64,000 bases of DNA from positions 8,274,020 to 8,338,019 of the forward strand of contig OZ038482.1 in assembly GCA_964036315.1 (NCBI GenBank). The letters run 5' to 3'. A model generated the notes under the pieces. It was not told the origin of the DNA. It made no database searches and saw nothing but the letters and a program-made list of their open reading frames with translations. This DNA comes from Acanthosepion esculentum. Lineage: Eukaryota; Mollusca; Cephalopoda; Sepiida; Sepiidae. Shown in pieces: positions 1-11,150 of this stretch (position 1 is its first letter; each line of letters opens with the position of its first letter). Position numbers and translations under genes: made by a program.

Positions 1-2100
1 TAAGGCACAAAAGATTTTACATTAAATATTGGCATGGGTCAAAATTTTACATGGACATTCATACAATGCAGACACCCATTCTTGGGGCAGATTTTTTGGC
101 ACATTTCAACTTGTCAGTGAATACAAAACATGGAAATACTTTCACACACTGAAACGAATATCCGTATTACAGGAATTCGTTTACAGTACAGATCTACTGG
201 CATCAGTACAATAACTTACCATAGCACAGAATTCCTTGAAATTTTTAACAAATATAAGTATATTATGAAACATTTTAAAAATACTGACAACATTAAAAAT
301 GAAACAAAACATCAGATAAAAACTACTGGACAGTCAGTATTTTCACATCCATGATGACTAAATCCACATAAAATACTACAGGAAGGAATAATTCATCCAT
401 CTGAAAACCCTTATGCATCTCTCCTACACTTTGTTCCAAAACTGTTCAATAAGGAATTTCAACCTTCTGTGGACTTTTGTAAATTAATTCCTATATACAT
501 GACTTTGCACTCAGGTTACACAGATCACGTATATTTTCAAAGATTGATTTAGCAAATCTTACTTCCAGATCCTGGTAATGACAGAGGATAATCACAAAAC
601 ATTGGTGACAACTCTGTTTGAGCTATAAAAGTTCAATTGGATGCCATTTGGTCTTAGGAATGGTGCCCAATCATTTCAAAGTCTAATTGACTAAGTCCCA
701 AGAGGATTACCATTTGTATATGGTTACATTAACAATATCCTCATTACAAGCAAGAATATTAAAAAACACCAAGACCACCTGCAACAAGTCTTTCAAAGAC
801 TATCTCAACATGGATTTAAAAGCAGTTTAGATAAGTGTACTTTTGGCACCACTTAGGTTAAATTTCTTGGACACATAGTACAAAATGGGATTTCACCCTT
901 ACCAGGAAAAGTGGAAGTAGCTGAAAATTTCTCTGTATCTATTTCTATCTGACAGTTAAGAAGGCTTATTGAGTTGATACATTATTATCATTGTTTAATC
1001 TCTAATCTATCATTCATACTTTTACCATTAACTAATATATTAGAGAAAAACAAAAACATCACTCTACAACAAGTTGCCCTCTATGCCTGCAATACAGCCA
1101 AATCCACCCTTGATAACTTCACTAAACTCTCACACATCAACAATGACAAAAACAATTGCATCTTGCTCTCTGCAGACATGCCCAACACTGTGATAGGAGC
1201 TTTAACTAAACAGGAAATCAATTCAGTAATAAAACCTATTTCCTTTTTCTCAGCAAAATTAATCAAGACTCAAACAAATTATAGCACCTTTTCCAGAGAA
1301 TTATTGGCTATATATTTAGCAATTAAACAATTCAGACATATCTATTTCAGCAATAAAACACTTTATTGTGACACTACATTAATCAACCCTAGATCATACA
1401 TTGCCCCCACACTGAGGAAGCAAATATTCCAATATTTACATAATCTCTCACACCTAAGGACGTGTTCCTTTGTAAAAATTATAAGTGAACATTTTGTTTG
1501 GCCAAACATGGCACCAGACATTAGAAATTGGACATTAATATGCATAGAATTCCAGAAGAATAAAATACGTCATATCAACATGCCAATAGATACTTTCTGC
1601 AACCCAGATGCAAGATTCAAATGCATAGATATAGACATTGTGGGTCCCCTACCAAGCTGTCATGGTTATTCATATATTTTAACTATTGTTGACAGATTTT
1701 CATGTTGGCCTACTATGATTGCACTCAAAAACACATCAATTTCAGTCATAAACACTATTTTAAAAGATTGGATATCTATTTTCAGAGTACCCAATGTCAT
1801 CACTATTGATCAAGGCACACAATTCTGATCATCTGTCTTTCAAGCAAAACATTAAAACAACAACATATCAACCATGTACTAATGGATTAGTGGAAAAATT
1901 CCACAAGCAAATCAAAACATCATTAGCCATGAAGGAAACCAACCAATTGGATTGATAACTTACCCCTTATATTTCTCTCTATAAGGAACATTATTAAAGA
2001 AGACCATGGCTCCACACCAACTGAAATAGTTTTTGGTACATCCCTGTCACTACCAGGACAATTTTTTGAAGATGACGTACACTCTAACCTGACATTGTAT
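1..2100 (+). pseudogene. Ty3/gypsy retrotransposon pol relic, normal domain order (PR-RT-RH-IN)
   Basis: Decayed pol of a Ty3/gypsy element, cut by the left edge. The first 130 bases resemble the end of an aspartic protease (residues like ADTHSWG). About 360-960 is reverse transcriptase with many stops: the catalytic box reads Y-I-N-N instead of Y-x-D-D near 725-735. From 974 to 1828 one open frame of 284 codons covers RNase H (PISFFSAKL, TFSRELLAIYLAIKQF) and the integrase zinc region and core (IDIVGPLP, then TIDQGTQF). A degenerate integrase end with NGLVEKFHKQIK lies at about 1880-1930. No LTR is visible. It is dead: several frame breaks and lost catalytic residues. Confidence 0.8.
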
Positions 2101-2109
2101 TGATGAAGT

Positions 2110-2560
2110 TTTATAAAATTAAACCTGAATATTATCCTTAAGACATTAATTTGGGGTTATATGAAGAATGAAATATTAATTTAAAATTAAAAGAGGAATA
2201 AAAAGGAGTCTAAAAGTAAATACTCAAATGAGTTGTGGAGATATTAAAGTAGGGAAAAGTTTATAGATTAAAATTAATATAGTAGAAAGAGGATATAAAG
2301 GTGTGGGGGGGAATAAAATATAGAAAATTAGAATTATTTATAATGTTAACATTTGAACATTTGAAGAGTTAGAGGGTGAGTGAATATTATAGAAATATGG
2401 TAGCTAATTAAGTTAAACCTATATTATGGAAATTTGAATTTGTTTTTATGTCCATACCACAGTTGATAAGAAAGACAACTGATATGTCTGCCGAAATAGG
2501 CTATTCTCCATATGAGGTAATTTAGGATTTTATTGTTTATTAATCATAAATAATCATTTA
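2110..2560. other. AT-rich stretch, nothing recognisable
   Basis: No domain, long frame or clear repeat seen; it may be the decayed 3' end of the gypsy relic. Confidence 0.4.
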
Positions 2561-2870
2561 TTTATCCACTGTGCCATGTGTCCTCAAGGACACATGGCAC
2601 AGTGGATAAAGGTTTTGGTTAGATCCAGTGACAGGACACAAAGAGTGTGAGTTCAATACCCGGTTTTTCAGAGGGAAAAATTAACAGGAAATGACTGATA
2701 ACTGACATCCATTAAACATGGCACATGGAACTATAACAGTCTACACCAGTGAGCGAAATAAAGGGTTCAGTTTAACATTCTAACTACCTGAAGAAGGCCG
2801 GAGCGTACAATGGCCGAAAAGTTGTAATAAATATGGCGACAAAGATGAGGACAATAGTCCGAATAATGTA

Positions 2871-2872
<2 letters not shown>
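2561..2872 (+). mobile_element. tRNA-derived SINE (family 1) with palindromic head
   Basis: A tRNA-like head (A box around tggcacagtggataaagg; B box gagttcaataccc at about 2650) is followed by a body (ggttcagtttaacattctaa, then gaaggccggagcgtacaa) and the tail gaggacaatagtccgaataa, ending at a (TA)n tract. The first 50 bases form a perfect 24-bp-arm hairpin. The same family recurs at 31.8-32.1 kb in reverse. Confidence 0.85.

Positions 2873-2939
<67 letters not shown>
2873..2939. repeat. (TA)n microsatellite at SINE 3' end
   Basis: Pure TA repeat directly following the SINE tail taatgtaaataat, probably grown from it. Confidence 0.95.
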
Positions 2940-2942
<3 letters not shown>

Positions 2943-3734
2943 AATGCAAATGTCAGTGTGTCACACTTTTTCAACTTTACTCCTAGAGGCCGTAACCCAA
3001 CATATCATGCCATTTTTGAATCAGGCCAACTCTGTGAGCAAATTAAAAACATTCTGGGCTGGATCTAGACCCACAATCCTGAAATTTGGGATTTCCAACT
3101 TTTCATCACTGCAATTGTTTCTGGCAATTTTTTACGTGATTTTTTGTGACAAATTTCTTGTATGATAACACTTTTTATAACTTGGAATTAAATTTGGGAA
3201 TAATTAAAATTAATTGCAAAATCCAGCAAAAGTCACCCATGAAATAAAAATAAAGTAAGAACCTATGTACATCAAATTATCTTTAAATTAAGTGGCAACA
3301 GAAGAATTATCGTTGAACTTTTAAAAGGTAAGGTTAGATATTAATGCAATACTTAAATGTAGTGATCAATTTTGAGTTCATCTGTAATTTATTGTTGCCT
3401 ATCACATCTACTCCTCCCTACCTATTGTGATGAAGGCCCAACTGAGCCCTCTGCAGAAGCTCTGTTAAATGCCACCTGATAGGGAGGCTTTTAAGCTTAT
3501 ATATATTATATATATATATATATTATTAATACATTTTCTGTTGTTAAAACCACATCACGGAGCAAATTATGCGGAGAGGAGGCCTGTTAACAGGTCAGGT
3601 ACCTGGCAGAATGTATCTGATGGTGCATTACCTGAAATCCGTAATCAAGCCAGGGTAACATCACTTATGACCTCTACCGTAGCATTTTATAAATGTATTT
3701 TAAGAATATATATATATATGGTGATTGCCACATC
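2940..3734. other. Unassigned sequence with short TA tract
   Basis: Contains a TA run at about 3500-3524 and a moderately GC-rich patch at 3550-3680 (ggagaggaggcctgttaaca) that looks repeat-derived but matches nothing I recognise. No protein domain in any frame. Confidence 0.3.
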
Positions 3735-4170
3735 TTAATCAGATGACAGCTGCTTCCTTACACGATGCATTATTTGTGATGTCATCTATCTTGTTTCAGC
3801 ATTCATAGACTCTAAGATGACTCTTGAGACCAGCATCCAATTTCATGGGTATCAAGCATATGTATATGACAGAAAAACTTTGTATCCTTGATTGGGTTCA
3901 CTGCTCTCCTGTGTACTACCATGTGCCTCAGTCCAGTTGATGATTGGCAAGCCTTGTTGCAAACAATACAGGTATTGTTGGCAGGGTGATAAGGCAGGTT
4001 GGCATAGTTGTCTTGCTTCTGGCTGTTATGATGACCTTTCAGATGGTATACATAACCTGCCCCCAACAACAGCATGTGCTCAAATACACATTTCCAAGAC
4101 TGCATATTACCTGGCAAATCAGAGTGCGTGCCTCCTTGGCAGTCACACTTGATTTGAGCATCCCTGAGAC
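3735..4170 (-). pseudogene. LINE ORF2 3' fragment with C-terminal zinc-finger motifs
   Basis: Reading on the - strand, an open frame (4117 to 3812) contains CNKACQSSTGLRHMVVH, a C-x-x-x-C...H-x3-H finger of the type found at the C-terminus of some animal LINE proteins, and in another frame a second C-x-x-C...H cluster. Frame changes separate them. It could be the 3' end of the LINE whose endonuclease lies at 5.04-5.79 kb, split by the Tc1 fragment between them. Confidence 0.45.
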
Positions 4171-4267
4171 ATTCATCTTAAAAAAGAACTGCATCCTTCC
4201 CTTGTAAAGTGCCTCCACTCTGTATGATTTTTATATATATACACACACATGCCTAAATACAGACATA

Positions 4268-5035
4268 CAGTGGGAGGAAATAAATATTCGTACACATACA
4301 AATTTTTAATTTATTGTATTTCCATCTAATGAATAAACATACTTTTCATATAATTAACTGTACACAGATGCAAAATAACTAAATATATGTAGAAAACAGA
4401 AACAAATCTGATTTAATAAAAATAAATCCCATTTATCCATTTTAATGTATGAAAGAATATTTGTACAATACAAAGAAGAATACATAATCTTTATTTAATA
4501 CTTCGTAGAATCGCCATTATTCACTTCTACAGCTATCAACCTCTTCTTGTAGTTCTCAATTAATGATTAGAAAATTTTAGTTCGTATTTTGTTCCATTCT
4601 TCTTTGCATATGGTCTTCAGAGCTGGGATGTTTTTGGAGCTTTCAAATAGATTTGAATTTTCAAATAATGTCACAGATTCTCGATTGGGTTTATATCTGG
4701 GGACAGGATATTTACATTATTTTCAGCAAGCCATTTATCCATAGATTTTGCAGTGTGCTTAGGATCATTATCTTATTGGAAGATATAATCAGGATGAAGT
4801 TCAAGATTTTCAACCGAAATCATTAAATTTGCTTCCAAAATATTTTGATATACTGCGTCATTCATTCTACCATCGATTCCTGATATGTTGCCAGTACCTT
4901 TTTCATAAAAACATCCCCAAACCATGATGCTGCCACCATCAAATTTAACTGTTGGAATGGTGTTCTTTTGCTTGAAGGCATCGCCATCTTTCCTCCACAC
5001 ATGATTTCTAGAATTACATCCCCTGGCCAGGAGGT
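4268..5035 (-). pseudogene. Tc1/mariner transposon, 3' half with transposase fragment
   Basis: The - strand frame reads VWRKDGDAFKQKNTIP and GGSIMVWGCF, then [10 protein letters not shown] (second catalytic Asp of the DD34E triad) and [10 protein letters not shown] (the Glu), which is typical Tc1-family transposase. A stop precedes DNDPKH. At its outer end the element stops at a Tc1-like terminus (cagtgggaggaaataaatat) beginning about 4268. The N-terminal half (HTH domains and first Asp) and the opposite terminal repeat are missing; at about 5035 the sequence passes without a break into a LINE. Confidence 0.8.
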
Positions 5036-5790
5036 TTTCTGATGAACCACTTAATGGAGAAAGATGAATAGAGTGTTTGATTTTCATTAACTCCTTAATG
5101 TTATCATCATTGTCATCAAACCAGTTTTTATGATGTTTCTTGACAAAACCCAAAAATTCAGCTCCAATTTGATAAATTTAGGTTTTAAAAACTTCCTATG
5201 CGCCATCAAAAGTAAGATAGTTCATCCTGTCAGCTGAAGCTGTCTGATCTTCCAACTGTGTCAGATTGGGCACATTGTGACATTTGGGACTTTCACTGCA
5301 TTTATCTGAATTTTTTTTCAAATACTCAACTTAAATTTCTCTCAAACCCATTTCTGATCTGTGCCGCATTCAGCACGATGTAGAACATAAACACTGCAGA
5401 CATCTCCAATGTCTTTCATTTTAGTTATGATAAAATCTATTAAATATCCATGCTTCAATCTAGGATGAGTCCAGGTAACCCTATGCTTCTCTTTTTGATG
5501 AAAGAAAGTGCTACTGATTGCAAGATGAAACCAAGAACAAAATTCAAGTAGATATAACCCATTGCTGTTCATCTTTCCAATACCATAGGGTCTCATGCAA
5601 TGTCCCTATTCTTGCATTAAATTTTCCGAGGACGATCAGTTTCTCTTGTTTTGGGATTGATCTTATAGCATCTCCAAGACATAATATTTTCTTCCTGAGC
5701 CAGAAGAGTTGGAGAATAGATTGAAAGGAGTGACAATTAATAATGGCTAATAGATTAGCTGAATGTGCTCAGATCCACAGATCATTTGGA
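5036..5790 (-). pseudogene. LINE endonuclease-domain fragment
   Basis: On the - strand from about 5790 down it shows the second half of an APE-type LINE endonuclease: GKMNSNGLYLLEFCSWF, then TWTHPRLKHGYLIDFII and AECGTDQKWV, followed by the post-endonuclease linker ending in HHKNWFDDNDDNIKELM. Several stops and frame changes. Such proteins are often annotated as craniofacial-development-protein-2-like; they are retrotransposon products. Confidence 0.75.
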
Positions 5791-5794
5791 AAAT

Positions 5795-5940
5795 TCTTAC
5801 ATGTTCTATCTTCAAAAAAAGGAATCACTTGTATGAATGCAAGAAAAATATAATAAAAATGCTAAAATGCAGTGCTACATCAATTGTCTTCAATGAAACC
5901 TGTATAAAAGAGGGATTGCTACCCAAATACACAATTATAT
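5795..5940 (+). repeat. Dispersed repeat with degraded coding sequence (possibly Penelope-like)
   Basis: A + strand frame includes SIVFNETCIKEGLLPKYT, matched on the - strand at 30.4-30.6 kb by SILFNETCINEKLLPNYT. The shared peptide shows that this is a mobile element. The N-terminal region of Penelope-like elements is one possibility. Confidence 0.45.
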
Positions 5941-5957
5941 ATATATATATATATATA

Positions 5958-6097
5958 ACATAAAAGGCTCAAACACTAATATTCCATGGTTATAATTTAT
6001 TACATTGGAATCATAATCATGATCCAATTCATCAAACCTTACAATTCCAATGTAATAAATTATAACCATGGAATATTAGTGTTTGAGCCTTTTATGT
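5958..6097. repeat. Perfect inverted repeat: 54-bp arms, 32-base spacer
   Basis: The left arm 5958-6011 begins acataaaaggctc and the right arm 6044-6097 is its exact reverse complement. Both are 54 bases without mismatch. It lies between two (TA)n tracts. Confidence 0.97.
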
Positions 6098-6157
6098 GTT
6101 ATTCTTGTTCTGTCCTGGACATTGAGCTCTACCTGGATTCTATCCTCTTAGAAATTT

Positions 6158-6159
<2 letters not shown>

Positions 6160-6251
<92 letters not shown>

Positions 6252-6264
6252 TGACTACTAATAT

Positions 6265-6314
<50 letters not shown>

Positions 6315-6345
6315 TAAAATATATACACTATATATATATATACAG
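6160..6345. repeat. Interrupted (TA)n microsatellite
   Basis: Long TA runs (6162-6250, 6268-6312, 6328-6342) separated by short non-repeat stretches. Confidence 0.95.
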
Positions 6346-6349
6346 TAAA

Positions 6350-7125
6350 AAAAACCTGCCATATCCCATCAGCACTCCCACATTTTTTTGAAAACAACAG
6401 GAAGAAAAAGCTTAACCAGTGGTTGTTGTAAAAACTGATCCAGGATATAAAAAGATCTCAAATCATCGGCTAGATGGTCGAACTCTCTGCCTCTGAGCAG
6501 AGATGAATTGGGATGAGGCTCTGCCCTTTGGCAGAGCCTCGTTCGGGGAGGTCGACCAACCCGATCCAGTTATACGGGTTCTATGGGCATTTTTTGGCTG
6601 AGCCTACGGGCTCGGGAATACCCACGGTAAACTGGGCCTTGTGCCACATCTATCCCTGGGGGGGGGGGACAGTAAATACTGTAATATCTATTCTGGCAGC
6701 CGGCAGCCACAGCCAACCCATGGTTCTCGTCATCATTTCTAGCCAGCCATCATCATCTGCAGCTCCAATTTGCCATCAGCCACTGCTCCAGCCATTCTCA
6801 CTAGCAGCAATGATATGCAATAAACTGTCCTATCACAAGCTACAAAACTGTCCTTTTCAGGACAACACTCTTCAGTGAATACAAAACTGTCCTTTTCAGG
6901 ACAACACTCTCTTCACCCTCTATATGAACATGCTGAGATATTTTTGCCTAGTGCACTGTAACCTTATTTTTGTTGATGTATTTTCTTTAATGAAAATAAA
7001 CTTGGCAATCTATATTTTTTTTTACTCAAGTCTTCATTTTGTTTGTTGTTGTCTTCTGTCATTCAATATCTGTTGGCAGCCCAATATACAATCCATAACA
7101 AAGTGGTAATATACTGCCCACAACA
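6350..7125 (+). repeat. GC-richer repeat block, possibly a solo LTR
   Basis: Clearly higher GC than its surroundings up to about 6780. It contains an 11-bp perfect stem-loop (gaggctctgcc / ggcagagcctc, 6515-6540), a C-rich and G-run patch, a 31-base direct repeat (6841-6871 and 6880-6910), an AATAAA at about 6995 and a T-rich end. The order GC-rich promoter-like part, AATAAA and T-rich end resembles an LTR, but I see no paired copy or defined TG...CA boundary. Confidence 0.4.
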
Positions 7126-7129
7126 AACC

Positions 7130-8269
7130 CAACAATGTTGGTGTGACTAACAGACAACTTTGTGAAATTTAATTTCTCCTCCTTGTGTTTAGATTGCTTT
7201 AATTCAAACCTTTTTAAAAAGTCACATATAATAGAGAAAATATTAAGCAAGCATCAGGTCATTGAAAAATGGTTTGTGAAAAATGTTAGGCTTGTGATTT
7301 TTTTCAGAAGCTAAATGGTGAAAAATAATTTAGTTCCTTGAGAAACTGATTCCTGATTAAAGTGATCTTTAGCTGAATTAATTTCTATAGAGCCTCTTTT
7401 TGTCAATGTTAATCTGTCTTTTTTTTCTTTGCCCTCTTGATTTAGAGAAGTTAACCTTCTTGTTTCTAGCAAAAATAGTTGGTGGGTGTTTATAAAGAAG
7501 AAAAACTATTCTATTATCCTTTCTGGCAAACAGTAGACAAAAAGTTCCTAAAATGGCAGCTAAAGATGGGAACTATTTTATTCTTCCCTCCAGGTTTTTT
7601 GATTTTATGCATGAAGATTTTCAATTTCTTTGCACCATTATTTAATTATAGCAATTTGTATATAATGTTTTTTTAAGAGAAACATTGGTATTCATGAAGA
7701 AAATTTGATATTTTGGTGAATGGTAAACATGAAATAGATGAATTTTTGTTGCAAGAAGACTTAACTCATACAAAAGAATAGTTAGGATAAGTCCAAGTTT
7801 AACTATTGGATTTGAATCAAATTGCATGTAAAAAATGCAATAAATATTTTATTTGCCATGGAAAAGTATATTTCTTTAAATATAAAGATCATGACATTTT
7901 CATTTGCTGCCTACCAGTAAAGTGTTTTGTCTGTTGATTAATATATTACTCTTACAAAGTTAAGTTTAATAAAAGCTGAAGTGCCAAAAAATTAGAGATA
8001 ACAGTACACTGAATAGTTTCATGCTCCCCTATTTGTAAAAAATGAACTCAGCCAAATGACATTTTATATAATAGGAAATGAGGTTGTGTAGCTGTGGCAG
8101 TATAGTCATGGAATCAATGGGATACAAACAAGATTTAACACTTTGACTGTAGAATGTTTTTGGAGGATAGAAAGTTAGAGCACTCTATCCAGTGATGCAA
8201 GAATGGATTAACATAAATATGATAGTTACTAATTAAAGGGAGCATTACATCACATCACATTCTAATTCA
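7130..8269. other. AT-rich sequence, nothing recognisable
   Basis: No domain, RNA or clear repeat seen. Confidence 0.4.
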
Positions 8270-9229
8270 ATTCTAGTGCTGCTCAGCCCGTCAGTCAACA
8301 CATTGGACAGTGTACACTGCATTCCATGGGATTTTGCTGTCATCAACACCTGTGCCCGAGAATATTATTATTGGAAATATGCAGACTACGTTCTGCATAT
8401 TTCTCTTGACAACATGGAGGAAAAAGGACTCCTTTTGAAACCTTGCCAGAGTAGTCAGTACCCTCCACAATACCTGACTGACCTTGACTTTGCCAATGAT
8501 CTTGTATTAATTTCTCAATGTATCAAGGATGCAGAATCCTTGCTGTGATCACTTGAGCAATCAGCTAACCAGGTAGGTCTCTATTGCAACATGAATAAGA
8601 CAGAATTTATCACAACTGTCCCTGAACCATCTGAGTTGAAGTCACTCAATAATACATCCATCGAAAGAGTTGAGGATTACAAATATCTTGGATCTCACAT
8701 AATAGATTCCCAAAGACTTCAACATCTGCAAAGCTCTTGCATGGGTTGTGCGTAACAAATTTCACAAGAATTAGCACTTGAATCTTCCATCCTCCTTAAA
8801 AGTCCAAACTTTTTGAACATTGACTGAATTGGTCCTACTATATGGATCAGAAACTTGAACATTATCTGCTCAACTTAAAAGATGACATATACAAATCTAC
8901 TTAGAAAAATCCGGAACATCAGTTGGAGATACCATGCAATGCTTAACACAATTTATGGAGAACTGAGACCAATCTCTCTTGAGTTCAAACAAAAATAATT
9001 ATAGTTTGCCAACTGCTGCTACCAAAGCAGACAGGGAAATCATCTCCTCTTTATGGCATCCTTCTGAAAGTGTCTTCTCACAAAAATTGACTTTCCCAGA
9101 CACCATAGCTCGGGACTCCAGGTTGGACATTGGGGATCTGGGGACAGCAATGTAGAACTGAACAACATGGAAAGGGATTGTCATGGGTGTTCTGACCAAC
9201 CATAAGGAGGTCGAAGGACGATGATGATG
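8270..9229 (+). pseudogene. LINE reverse transcriptase C-terminal half and 3' end
   Basis: The + strand reads LTDLDFANDLVLISQCIKDA (the RT catalytic box, second Asp changed to Asn), then a stop, SLEQSANQVGLYCNMNKTEF, VEDYKYLGSHI and, in shifted frames, VLLYGSET-like and ISWR-like pieces. The end is IGDLGTA... and the 3' terminus is a GATGATGATGA tail at about 9220-9233. It is 5' truncated and frame-broken. The GAT-rich 3' tail suggests an RTE-like or related LINE. Confidence 0.75.
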
Positions 9230-9503
9230 AAGACTTGGATTATTTTCCCACTCAACATTTCATACTTGACAACGTGAGTCTGTAAGTGTGTGAGAATCTA
9301 TTTTTAGATCTTGCTTAGGTCATCCTGTTGCTAGGTCACCAATCTGTCTGACCTAATTGTTCTTGTCGTCAGCAACTACTATTACAGATTGAAAGAGAGT
9401 GGATGAGTGGATATATTATATTATAGAGAGGTGGAAAGAGAGATGGTTTGCTAAGTTTAAAATATGTGTAGTTAGAGGTTTTTGGTTGCATAAGGATATG
9501 ACA
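9230..9503 (-). repeat. 3' LTR fragment of the Gmr1-like element
   Basis: Aligns by eye with 14541-14832: shared stretches include gtgtgagaatctatttttag, actactattacagattgaaa and agagatggtttgctaagt (one difference). It ends at ...tgaca (9503), equivalent to ...taaca at 14832. A gap of about 18 bases follows aagacttggatt. The rest of the LTR (about 770 bases) is missing; the LINE 3' tail abuts it. Confidence 0.85.
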
Positions 9504-11150
9504 TCTTCACACCCAAAAGAAAAAAAGAATTTTAATTCATTTTTTTTCACTACAGGCATAAATTTAGATGCAAAACAATGCTTCAGCACACTTATTTTCA
9601 CACCCTTAATATGTTCAATTTTTAAATTGAACTCCTCTAAGACCAACTTCACGCTAGAAGACATCTATTCCTATTTTTCAGTTTATCTATGAAAACCAAC
9701 AGATTTTGGTCTGTGAGTATTACAGTAGATGGCTGTGACATAGCTATATAAATTTCAATGTGTTGTAAACTAGATATTAGGGATAGGGCTTCTTTTTCTA
9801 TTGTAAAATAAGCTTTCTGATGTTTATTAAATTTTTGAGAGTTGTAAGTAATCGGATGCATTTTATTGTGATCATCGGCTTGTAATAACACTGCCTTGAT
9901 TCCTAAGTTGTTTGTGTCAACTGCAATAGTAAACAGCTGACTAAAATCTGGAGCTTTAAGAACTGGATTTGACTTAACAAATCTTTGATTTTATCAAAGG
10001 CTTCCTGACATTTCAAAGTCCATATAAACTTAAACTTTTTCTTTAACAAATCAGTCAGTGGGGAAGAAAATCCTGAAAAATTCCCACAGAATTTACGGTA
10101 ATATCCTGCCATACACAGAAAACTTTGTAATCATTCTACATTATCAGAGATTGTATATCTCAGATCTTGGACCTTAGAATGAAGCAAAGAGATTTTCCCA
10201 TGCCCCACAACATGTCCTAGATAGATTATCTCTACTTGGCAAAAATCACTTTTCATTAAATTAATTGTAAGATTCACTAAGTTAAGCCTGTCAAAGAACT
10301 TCCTCAAAGTTATGAGGTGTTCTTCCCAAGTATCATTATATATTAGTGTTGTCAATATATGCCTTTACTTTTTCTCTATCTCTCAAGCACTGATTCATTA
10401 ATCTTACAAAAGTTGTTTATGAATTCTTCATACCAAAAGGCATAATACGATATTGATAACTTCCACTGGGTGTCACAAAAGCTGATGTCTGTTTAGCTTT
10501 GTCAGTGAATGGTATATGCCAATAACCTTTTAAAAGATTGCACTTGGTGATATATTTAACCTTTCCAATTTTGTCTACACAATCATCTATTCTAGGAATG
10601 GGATAGGAACTGGTTTGGTAAGCCTATTTACCTTTCAATAATCCATAAAAAATCTCATCGACCTGTCAGGTTTTTCTACCAATATACACGGTGAAGCTCA
10701 TTCCCTTTGGCTTGGTTCAATAATTCCATTTCTTAACATATTTTGTATTTCATCCTCCATGATTTTCACTTTCTGGGCATTTAACTGATATGGGTGTTGC
10801 TTTATTGGTTTAGCATTTTCTACATCTACATCATGAGATACCATATTTGTCTGATTAGGTATATTGGAAAATAAACACTTGTAATCCGAGATAAGGGCAG
10901 TTAACTCGTCCTTCTCAGTGTCAGGTAAATGTTGTAGTTTGCTATCCAGGTCAGTTAATATTTCAGAATTCTTAAGTTTATGTGAAGGATCTTGATCTAT
11001 GTATAATTCCCTTTTTTTCCTAGGGTACCTAACCTCACAAGATTCTTGGAAAGAAAATATGGGTCTATCATTCTTTCTTCTGAAGTACAGTTTAATAATC
11101 ATGTTTATGTGATATTTTTGTGTCTTCTTTTTATGATCAGGTGTATCCAC
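9504..11150 (-). pseudogene. Gmr1-like Ty3/gypsy element: integrase C-terminus, reverse transcriptase and RNase H
   Basis: One - strand frame (11150-10698) begins with the end of an integrase GPY/F-type module (TPDHKKKTQKYHINMIIKLY) and runs on without a stop into the region before RT (DALISDYKCLF-like; HPYQLNAQKVKIMEDEIQNM; LRNGIIEPS). RT continues with frame changes: the catalytic box AYID... near 10350 is broken by a one-base shift, then DTWEEHLITLRKFFDRLNL and YLGHVVGHGKISL. 10112-9903 is the RT connection (MAGYYRKFCGNFSGFSSPL) and 9891-9649 is RNase H (YNSQKFNKHQKAYFTIEKEA). It is inactive, with at least four frame breaks. Its position downstream of integrase is the remarkable point. Confidence 0.85.

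Noticed and set aside
3892..4207. Overlapping + strand frames of 86-87 codons
   Set aside because: They are shadows of the - strand LINE zinc-finger fragment.
6160..6315. Ile/Tyr repeat peptides
   Set aside because: They come from TA microsatellites, as do similar frames near 2.9, 44.2 and 53.5 kb.
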